This document shows, in pieces, positions 7,861 to 12,686 of a DNA stretch of 13,666 nucleotides (position 1 is the stretch's first letter; each line of letters begins with the position of its first letter). Made by a program: the position numbers and the translations under genes. The notes beneath the pieces were generated by a model, which saw only the letters and a list, made by a program, of their open reading frames with translations, did no database searches and was not told where the DNA came from. This stretch comes from Gulosibacter sediminis (GTDB lineage Bacteria > Actinomycetota > Actinomycetes > Actinomycetales > Microbacteriaceae), in the NCBI RefSeq assembly GCF_014904065.1, contig NZ_JACXJG010000024.1, forward strand, positions 36,063 to 49,728, in the 5' to 3' direction.

Positions 7861-7866
7861 AGGCTA
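7861..7866 (-). promoter_or_regulatory. -10 hexamer of the methyltransferase gene
   Basis: On the minus strand TAGCCT, then GGTGCA, then the ATG at 7854: a leaderless arrangement. It shares the base pairs 7865-7866 with the tatB -10 on the other strand. Confidence 0.6.
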
Positions 7867-7870
7867 CCCT
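7865..7870 (+). promoter_or_regulatory. -10 hexamer of tatB
   Basis: TACCCT lies 7 nt before the ATG at 7878. GAAGGG just before the ATG is too close to act as a ribosome site, so a leaderless message is likely. It overlaps the opposing -10 by 2 bp, so only one polymerase should be able to open the site at a time. Confidence 0.6.
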
Positions 7871-7877
7871 GAAGGGT

Positions 7878-8303
7878 ATGGGCGGATTGACTTTCGAGAA
7901 ACTTCTCGTGATCGCGGTCATCGCCATGTTCATTTTCGGCCCCGATCGGCTGCCCGGCCTGGCACAGAGCGCGGCGAACCTCGTGAAGCGGGCGCGCCAC
8001 TGGGTGGACGACACGAAGCAGCGCGTGTCGGACGAAATGGGCACGGACTTCACCGAGGAAGACTGGCGCAAGCTCGACCCACGCCAGTACGATCCTCGTC
8101 GCATCGTGCGCGATGCCTGGAACGACGCTGGGCCAACGGCGAGTTCTGGCGCGACGGCGGGCGCCGCGACGGCGGTCGCCGTCGGCACCGCGAGTACCGC
8201 AACCGCCGACTCGGCTCCGAGTTGGGCGTCGTCGCTCGGCGCATCCGCGGCCGCTGAACACCTCGTGCCCGGCATGGCACCGTTCGACACCGAGGCGACG
8301 TAG
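7878..8303 (+). CDS. tatB: Sec-independent (twin-arginine) translocase protein TatB
   Basis: Membrane subunit of the Tat pathway, which exports folded proteins; TatB with TatC binds the twin-arginine signal. The 141-residue protein has the short N-terminal membrane helix (about 5-21), the hinge FGPDRLP (20-26) with the GP.RLP form that marks TatB rather than TatA, and an amphipathic helix (27-55). The block EEDWRKLDPRQYDPRRIVRDA (60-80) is typical of actinobacterial TatB. The tail from about 85 is an Ala/Thr/Ser-rich low-complexity stretch of no known role. The start ATG at 7878 gives the standard N-terminus MGGLTFEKLL. The gene is monocistronic here; tatA and tatC are not in the window. It runs convergently into mrp with 7 bp between the stops and no obvious terminator. 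Confidence 0.93.
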   Translation: MGGLTFEKLLVIAVIAMFIFGPDRLPGLAQSAANLVKRARHWVDDTKQRVSDEMGTDFTEEDWRKLDPRQYDPRRIVRDAWNDAGPTASSGATAGAATAVAVGTASTATADSAPSWASSLGASAAAEHLVPGMAPFDTEAT

Positions 8304-8310
8304 CCGCGGC

Positions 8311-9423
8311 TTAGCTGGGCCGTAGGCCGAGCGAGCGCCCCGCGAGTCCGCGCGGTCGGATCGCGAGGGCCCGCGCCGCCGCCCGCAATGCGACAGCCGC
8401 TGGGTCGTCGGGATGCGCGAGCACGATCGGCGTGCCCGCGTCGCCGTCTGTGCGGAGCACCGTCGAGATCGGCACCTGCGTGAGCAGCGGGGCGTCGAGG
8501 CGCGACGCGACCTCCTGCCCGCCGCCGGCGCCGAAGAGGTCGAGCGTCTCGCCATTCGGCAGGGTGGCGGGGGAGAGCGTCTCGATGACGCCAACCACGC
8601 GCTGGCCGGTCTTCGCGGCGAGCGCCCCAGAGCGCCACGCGACGTCGGCGGCGGCCGGTTGCGGCGTGGTAACCACGACGACTTCGCTGCCTGGCAACAG
8701 CTGTGAGAGCGAGATTGCGACATCGCCGGTGCCCGGTGGCAGGTCGAGCAAGAGCACATCAAGCTCGCCGAAGAAGACGTCGCGCAGAAATTGCTCGAGC
8801 GTGCGGTGGAGCATCGGCCCGCGCCAGGCGACGATCTCGTCGGGGTCGGGGAGGAACATCCCGATCGACACCGCCTTCACGTCGTGCGCGACGGGCGGCA
8901 GCATCAGCTCGCCGACCTGCGTGGGCTGCGTGCCGGACGCCATGCCGAGCAGGCCCGGAATCGAGAAGCCGTAGACATCGGCGTCGACGATGCCGACGGC
9001 GAGCCCGTCAGCGGCCATCGCGGCGCCGAGGTTCGCAGTGACGGTGGATTTGCCGACGCCACCCTTGCCACTTGAGACTGCGATCACCCGCGTGAGCGAG
9101 TCCTTGCCGAACGGATGCGTCTTCGGCCGCGAGCCGCGCAGTCGCGCCGTCAGCGCATCCCGCTGCTCGCGGGTCATGACGCCGACGCTGAGGTCGTACG
9201 GGTCGGTGCCGATCGCGCGCTCGATGGCGGCCCGCACGTCGCGCTCGATTTGGGATGCGGCGGGGCAGCCGACGATCGTGAGGCGGAGGTCTATGTGGGC
9301 AGGTGCGCCGGACACGGCGGTGACGGCGCCGATCATGTCGAGCTCGGTAAGGGGTCGCCGCAGCTCCGGGTCGATCACGTGCGCGAGCTCGGCGAGAATC
9401 CTCGCTGCGCGCGCGTCAGCCAT
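8311..9423 (-). CDS. mrp: Mrp/ApbC family P-loop ATPase (Fe-S cluster carrier type)
   Basis: A 370-residue soluble MRP/NBP35 family ATPase, generally a scaffold or carrier for iron-sulfur clusters. The N-terminal MIP18/DUF59 domain (1-85) has the CPAASQIE motif with Cys53. The ATPase domain has the deviant Walker A SGKGGVGKST (118-127), the IVDADVYGFSIPGLLG segment (145-160) and the Walker B/switch LLLDLPPGTGD (224-234). The C-terminal CxxC that binds a bridging cluster in most relatives is absent: the region reads ETLSPATLPNGETLDLFGAGGG (281-302), and Cys53 is the only cysteine in the protein. The ATG at 9423 overlaps the DUF1003 stop by 8 nt, so it is the last gene of a coupled three-gene operon. 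Convergent with tatB. Confidence 0.93.
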   Translation of the reverse strand: MADARAARILAELAHVIDPELRRPLTELDMIGAVTAVSGAPAHIDLRLTIVGCPAASQIERDVRAAIERAIGTDPYDLSVGVMTREQRDALTARLRGSRPKTHPFGKDSLTRVIAVSSGKGGVGKSTVTANLGAAMAADGLAVGIVDADVYGFSIPGLLGMASGTQPTQVGELMLPPVAHDVKAVSIGMFLPDPDEIVAWRGPMLHRTLEQFLRDVFFGELDVLLLDLPPGTGDVAISLSQLLPGSEVVVVTTPQPAAADVAWRSGALAAKTGQRVVGVIETLSPATLPNGETLDLFGAGGGQEVASRLDAPLLTQVPISTVLRTDGDAGTPIVLAHPDDPAAVALRAAARALAIRPRGLAGRSLGLRPS

Positions 9424-9997
9424 GCTTCGGTGCGCCTCGGCGGTCGGCGGGTGCCTCGGCGTCGACGTCCTCGTCGCCGAGCTCCTCGATGTCCTCGAGC
9501 AGGGCGCGGATCTCGGCGCGGATAAAGTCCTTCGACGCGAGCTCGTTCATGAGCATCCGGAGGGCCACGACCTCGCGCGTGAGGTACTCGAGATCGGCGG
9601 TGTTGCGCTCGGCGCGTTGGCGGTCTTGCTCGATCTGCACGCGGTCGCGGTCGTCCTGACGATTCTGCGCGAGGAGGAGCATCGGGGCAGCGTAGGACGC
9701 CTGCAGCGACAGCGCGAGGGTCAGGGCGATGAAGCCGAGATCGGCGGAGTCGAAGCGCCAGGCGTCGGGCGCGAGCGAGTTCCAGGCGATCCAAGTGACG
9801 ACGAACAGCGTGAGGATGATGAGGAACGCGGGCGTGCCCATACCGCGGGCGACGGCCTCCATGATGCGGCCGATCAGGTCGCCCTTCGGCTGTTCCTTCT
9901 GCTTGCCCCGGTCGCGCGCCTGCTTGCGGTCGCGCCGGGAGGTCTTGGCCGTTTTCGGGACACTCAGGAGGTCGTCATTGCGGTCGATTTCAGCCAC
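9416..9997 (-). CDS. DUF1003 family membrane protein
   Basis: A 193-residue inner-membrane protein of unknown function. A basic, Lys/Arg/Asp-rich cytoplasmic N-terminus (about 12-40) is followed by two membrane helices (about 56-75 and 86-110). The family signature LTLALSLQASYAAPMLLLAQNRQDDRDRVQ (92-121) covers the second helix and its exit, and is followed by a charged helical segment likely to form a coiled coil (112-175) and an acidic tail. The frame is open well upstream, but the start is GTG at 9997: the minus strand reads GGGAGG, then TGACC, then GTG, and the start overlaps the MgtE-like stop (9990-9992) by 8 nt. It is flanked in one operon by a soluble MgtE/CBS protein and Mrp, a pairing that suggests a magnesium- or ion-linked membrane role; that is inference. 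Confidence 0.88.
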   Translation of the reverse strand: MAEIDRNDDLLSVPKTAKTSRRDRKQARDRGKQKEQPKGDLIGRIMEAVARGMGTPAFLIILTLFVVTWIAWNSLAPDAWRFDSADLGFIALTLALSLQASYAAPMLLLAQNRQDDRDRVQIEQDRQRAERNTADLEYLTREVVALRMLMNELASKDFIRAEIRALLEDIEELGDEDVDAEAPADRRGAPKHG

Positions 9998-11366
9998 GGT
10001 CACCTCCCGGCGGTCGGCCGGTGCCGCCGTGGCGCTGACGCACTTCGGTGGCAACGGGGGTGGGGTTTGGATGCTTCGGCAGGGTGATCGCGGCGGTGAC
10101 CGGGCCGAGGTCGTCGCCATCGTCGGCGGAGGCCTTGGCGCGCCAGTCGTCGGGGAGGATGTGGTCGAGCACGTCGTCGACGGTGATCACGCCGACAAGG
10201 CGGTCGTCGTCGTCCACGACGGGGAGCGCGACGAGGTCGTAGCGGGCGAGCGAGCGCACCACGTCGATGTCACGGGTCGAGGTGTGGGCCGGCTCGACGC
10301 GATTGTCGAGTATCGACCCGACGCGCTCGTGCGGCGGGTAGCGCAAGAGGCGCTGGAAGTGCACGAGGCCGAGGTAGCGGCCGGTCGGCGGCTCGTACGG
10401 CGACGCCGTCACGAACACCGCGGTGGCGAGCGCCGGGGCGATCTCGCTGCGGCGGATGAGCACGAGCGCCTCGGCGATCGTCGTGTCGGCCGAGACGATG
10501 ATCGGGTCGGTCGTCATGAGGCCACCGGCCGTGTTCGGCTCGAACTCGAGGAGCATGCGCACGTCCTCGGCCTCCTCCGGCTCCATGAGCTCGAGGAGGG
10601 CGGCGGACTGCGCCGAGTCGAGGCGGCCGATGAGGTCAGCCGCGTCGTCCGGTTGCATCTGGTCGAGGACGTCGGCAGCGCGCTCCTGGTCGAAGTGCTC
10701 GATGATGACGAGCTGGTCGTCCTCGTGCATCTCCTCGAGCACATCCGCGAGCCGCTCATCCGGCATCTCTTCCACGACCGCGAGGCGACGGCTCTCGGGC
10801 AACTCGAGCAGCGCATCCGCGAGGTCGCTCGGCTCCATTTCCGAGTGTGCCGTGAGGAACTGCGTGGCCTGGGCCTCGTCGCCGGGCTCGATGTCGAGCT
10901 CGATCTCGTCCCAGTCGGCGTAGCGCGTCGGCGCCTTGCCGAAGGTGAACTTCGAGGTGCGGGGGAGGCGCAGGTAGAGCTGGCCGATCGACCACTCGCC
11001 GGCGTCGTCCTCCTCGATCGCGACGTCTTCGATCGTCGCGCGAATCTTCTTTTCGCCCAGCGAGACCGTGCGGTCGAGTAGGTCCGCGAGCACGCGCACC
11101 TCTTCGCCGCGCTGCTCGAACGTGCGGGTGTCGACCTCGTCCCACTCGACGATGAGCTGGGCGGAGCCGATGGCGGTGACGAGCTGCATCGGCACGAACA
11201 CGAGGCGGCGCGAACCTGCCGCCTCGACGAGCAGGCCGTTGACGTGGGGTGCGTGCTCGGAGCGGTAATTCACGATGACGTCGCGAAGGCGCCCCACGCG
11301 GTCACCGTCGGGATTAAATACCGGGGTGTTGGCGAGGCGCGCGACAAAAACCTTCGATGCACTCAC
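9990..11366 (-). CDS. Soluble MgtE-N/CBS domain protein with PRC-barrel-like N-terminus
   Basis: A 458-residue protein built like the cytosolic part of the MgtE magnesium channel but without any membrane span. Residues about 5-75 form a PRC-barrel-like domain (VFNPDGDRVGRLRDVIV), and a second similar segment follows at 90-155. The MgtE N-terminal helical superfamily domain (about 175-275) is rich in acidic repeats such as LADALLELPESRRLAVVEEM and EEMHEDDQLVIIEHF. Two CBS domains follow (about 280-345 and 350-408), with TAGGLMTTDPIIVSADTTIAEAL at the junction. In MgtE these parts sense Mg2+, so a magnesium- or nucleotide-binding regulator is a fair guess. The start is taken as GTG at 11366, 7 nt after TAGCAT; GTG at 11372 is possible but lies too close to that hexamer. 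It heads the operon with DUF1003 and mrp. The mycobacterial counterpart is Rv1232c-like. Confidence 0.88.
   Translation of the reverse strand: MSASKVFVARLANTPVFNPDGDRVGRLRDVIVNYRSEHAPHVNGLLVEAAGSRRLVFVPMQLVTAIGSAQLIVEWDEVDTRTFEQRGEEVRVLADLLDRTVSLGEKKIRATIEDVAIEEDDAGEWSIGQLYLRLPRTSKFTFGKAPTRYADWDEIELDIEPGDEAQATQFLTAHSEMEPSDLADALLELPESRRLAVVEEMPDERLADVLEEMHEDDQLVIIEHFDQERAADVLDQMQPDDAADLIGRLDSAQSAALLELMEPEEAEDVRMLLEFEPNTAGGLMTTDPIIVSADTTIAEALVLIRRSEIAPALATAVFVTASPYEPPTGRYLGLVHFQRLLRYPPHERVGSILDNRVEPAHTSTRDIDVVRSLARYDLVALPVVDDDDRLVGVITVDDVLDHILPDDWRAKASADDGDDLGPVTAAITLPKHPNPTPVATEVRQRHGGTGRPPGGDRG
10003..10008 (-). promoter_or_regulatory. Shine-Dalgarno deciding the DUF1003 GTG start
   Basis: GGGAGG on the minus strand, 5 nt before GTG at 9997. 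The in-frame GTG at 10001-10003 overlaps this site and so cannot be the start. The site lies within the last codons of the MgtE-like gene, consistent with coupled translation. Confidence 0.75.
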
Positions 11367-11373
11367 TCGCACA

Positions 11374-11379
11374 ATGCTA
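11374..11379 (-). promoter_or_regulatory. -10 hexamer of the MgtE-like operon
   Basis: TAGCAT on the minus strand, 7 nt before GTG at 11366. The spacing matches the other leaderless genes here and argues against the GTG at 11372, which would begin 1 nt past the hexamer. Confidence 0.55.
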
Positions 11380-11412
11380 GTGGTCTCCCAGAATCTTCTC
11401 CGGGTGTGGCGC

Positions 11413-11418
11413 GATAGT
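11413..11418 (+). promoter_or_regulatory. -10 hexamer of the general-stress gene
   Basis: GATAGT (A2 and T6 kept) lies 6 nt before ATG at 11425; the overlapping TAGTTT (11415-11420) is the alternative at 4 nt. There is no Shine-Dalgarno. The stretch up to the ATG is the most A/T-rich part of this 58-bp divergent gap. Confidence 0.5.
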
Positions 11419-11424
11419 TTTTAT

Positions 11425-12198
11425 ATGACATCTCCCGCACCCGGCCTCAACTCGCAATTCCCGACGCTCCCGCAGGGGCGCACCGTCGGGTCATACCAGA
11501 CCTACGAGGCGGCCAAGCAGGCCGTCGATCTCCTCGTCGCGAACGAGGGCTTCACCGTGCAGGCGATTTCGATCGTCGGCAGCGACCTCCGCTCGGTCGA
11601 GCGGGTAACCGGCCGCATGAGCGTCGGCCGCGCCGCGCTCAACGGCGCCATGACGGGTGTGATGATCGGCCTGTTCATGTCGCTCATGTGGATGATCGTG
11701 TACCCGATCACGAGCTTCCTCGTGCTCTTCGGCATCTTGCTGCTCTCGATCGCGTTCGGCGTGATCTGGGCGCTCGTCATCTATGCGATGACGCCGAACA
11801 AGCGCGAGTTCACCTCGGTGATGCAACTCACCGCGGGCAGCTTCGACCTCGTCGTGCCGAACGAGCTCGCGAACGACGCCGCGAGCATCCTGCGCAGCGG
11901 GCACGCGCCCGGGCAGCACGGCGGCTGGGGGCAGCAGGGGCAGCAGGGGCAGGAGCACGGCCAGCAGCCGGAGCAGCCGCAGTGGCCGGGGCAGTCTGGC
12001 CCGGCGGGCCAGGGGGAGCAGCCGGGGCAGCAGGCCGCGCCGCAGCAGCCCGGCAACGCGCCGCAGCCGCAGCAGTCCGGGCAGCCCGGCGCGGGAGGCG
12101 AGGATGCGCCGAAGCCGGCCGCGCCCGCGGGCCCGCCGAAGACGTATGGCGAAATGCAGGACGAGCTGCGGCGTAAGCAGGAGCGCGGCGAAGCCTAG
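11425..12198 (+). CDS. General stress protein (YflT/GSP17M-like) membrane protein with Gln/Pro/Gly-rich tail
   Basis: A 257-residue protein with three parts. Residues 18-65 (GRTVGSYQTYEAAKQAVDLLVANEGF, then a second strand AISIVGSDL) match the heat-induced stress protein YflT / general stress 17M domain, which has a ferredoxin-like fold. Two adjacent membrane helices follow (about 70-94 and 97-122) with a Gly/Met-rich first helix. After EFTSVMQLTAGSFDLVVP the chain enters a low-complexity tail (160-238) dominated by Gln, Pro and Gly, and ends in a short charged helix YGEMQDELRRKQERGEA. The function is unknown; family members are stress-induced. The ATG at 11425 is preferred because GATAGT lies 6 nt upstream and the family sequence begins just after. 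It is divergent from the MgtE-like operon over 58 bp and closed by a strong terminator, so it is a one-gene unit. Confidence 0.85.
   Translation: MTSPAPGLNSQFPTLPQGRTVGSYQTYEAAKQAVDLLVANEGFTVQAISIVGSDLRSVERVTGRMSVGRAALNGAMTGVMIGLFMSLMWMIVYPITSFLVLFGILLLSIAFGVIWALVIYAMTPNKREFTSVMQLTAGSFDLVVPNELANDAASILRSGHAPGQHGGWGQQGQQGQEHGQQPEQPQWPGQSGPAGQGEQPGQQAAPQQPGNAPQPQQSGQPGAGGEDAPKPAAPAGPPKTYGEMQDELRRKQERGEA
11902..12138 (+). repeat. Low-complexity Gln/Pro/Gly-coding stretch
   Basis: About 79 codons inside the stress-protein gene made of irregular GGGCAGCAG-like units encoding GQQ, GQP, PQQ and similar. It is not a clean tandem repeat, but its composition makes it prone to slippage and length variation between strains. 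Confidence 0.7.
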
Positions 12199-12209
12199 GT
12201 GCATCCGCT

Positions 12210-12247
12210 ACCGCGCGGCGCGAGGGGACTCGTGCCGCGCGGTTTTT
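12210..12247 (+). terminator. Intrinsic terminator of the general-stress gene
   Basis: A 15-bp stem ACCGCGCGGCGCGAG (12210-12224) pairs with CTCGTGCCGCGCGGT (12229-12243) with one G-U pair and a 4-nt loop GGGA, directly followed by a T-run through 12247. This is the only terminator in the window with a full classical U-tract. Confidence 0.92.
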
Positions 12248-12263
12248 CCTCGGCGAAAAGTAC

Positions 12264-12292
12264 TTGATCTGACGTAGTACGTGTGGCAAAGT
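12264..12292 (+). promoter_or_regulatory. Candidate padR core promoter
   Basis: TTGATC (12264-12269, 4 of 6 to TTGACA) and CAAAGT (12287-12292, keeping A2 and T6) are 17 bp apart. The start would be near 12299, leaving a leader of about 23 nt with the ribosome site AGGAG at 12311-12315, 6 nt before the ATG. The -10 is weak, and another hexamer in the same stretch is possible. Confidence 0.4.
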
Positions 12293-12307
12293 AACTACTA
12301 CGTCAGA
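12268..12307. promoter_or_regulatory. Perfect 12-bp inverted repeat, probable PadR operator
   Basis: TCTGACGTAGTA (12268-12279) and TACTACGTCAGA (12296-12307) are exact reverse complements separated by 16 bp. The left arm also contains a smaller palindrome, ACGTA-G-TACGT (12272-12282). The element lies 14 bp upstream of padR and covers the candidate promoter, so self-repression by the PadR dimer is the natural reading. The centre-to-centre distance of the arms, 28 bp, is longer than one compact PadR site, so each arm could hold one dimer. Confidence 0.8.
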
Positions 12308-12321
12308 CATAGGAGCACATC

Positions 12322-12684
12322 ATGATCAGCGCCGACGTGATTCGCGGATACGTGGACGTCCTCGTGCTCGAATCACTCCTCGACGAGCCTTCCTACGGCT
12401 ACGCGATCTCGAAGCGCATCGAGCAATTGGCCCATGGTGAGTACGAGCTCAAGGAGACGACGCTCTACTCGGCGCTGCGCCGACTCGAGAAGAGCGGGGC
12501 AATCGCCTCGTTCAAGGGCTCCGAAACGCACGGCCGCGCCCGCACCTACTACCGCTTGACCGGGGCGGGGGTGCGCACCTACCGCGACAAGGTCGACGAG
12601 TGGTATCGGACCGTCGACCTCATCCGCCGCTTCATCCGCGACATTCCAGAAACCGATGCATCCAGCCAGCAACAGGGGGCTTAG
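12322..12684 (+). CDS. PadR family transcriptional regulator
   Basis: A 120-residue winged-helix repressor. The N-terminal domain has the PadR pattern: VLVLESLLDEPSYGYAISKRIEQ (13-35), recognition-helix region ELKETTLYSALRRLEKSGAI (42-61), and the wing SETHGRARTYYRLTGAG (67-83). A C-terminal helix (86-108) for dimer formation follows; the short length is the PadR-s1/subfamily-2 type. The ATG at 12322 has AGGAG 6 nt upstream. It lies just after a perfect inverted repeat and is followed 2 nt after its stop by a HAAS-type membrane protein. In many Gram-positive genomes such a small PadR and a HAAS/DUF1700-type membrane partner form a two-gene unit tied to envelope stress. The inducer is unknown. 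Confidence 0.93.
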   Translation: MISADVIRGYVDVLVLESLLDEPSYGYAISKRIEQLAHGEYELKETTLYSALRRLEKSGAIASFKGSETHGRARTYYRLTGAGVRTYRDKVDEWYRTVDLIRRFIRDIPETDASSQQQGA

Positions 12685-12686
12685 TC

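Noticed and set aside
7478..8762. Long minus-strand frames across tatB and the 3' part of mrp (up to 422 codons)
   Set aside because: Arg/Ser/Pro-rich shadow sequences that overlap recognised genes in other frames; no family similarity seen.
11902..12138. The Gln/Pro/Gly-coding stretch as a tandem repeat or CRISPR-like array
   Set aside because: Unit length and order are irregular, there are no spacers, and the reading frame is kept throughout; it is low-complexity coding sequence.
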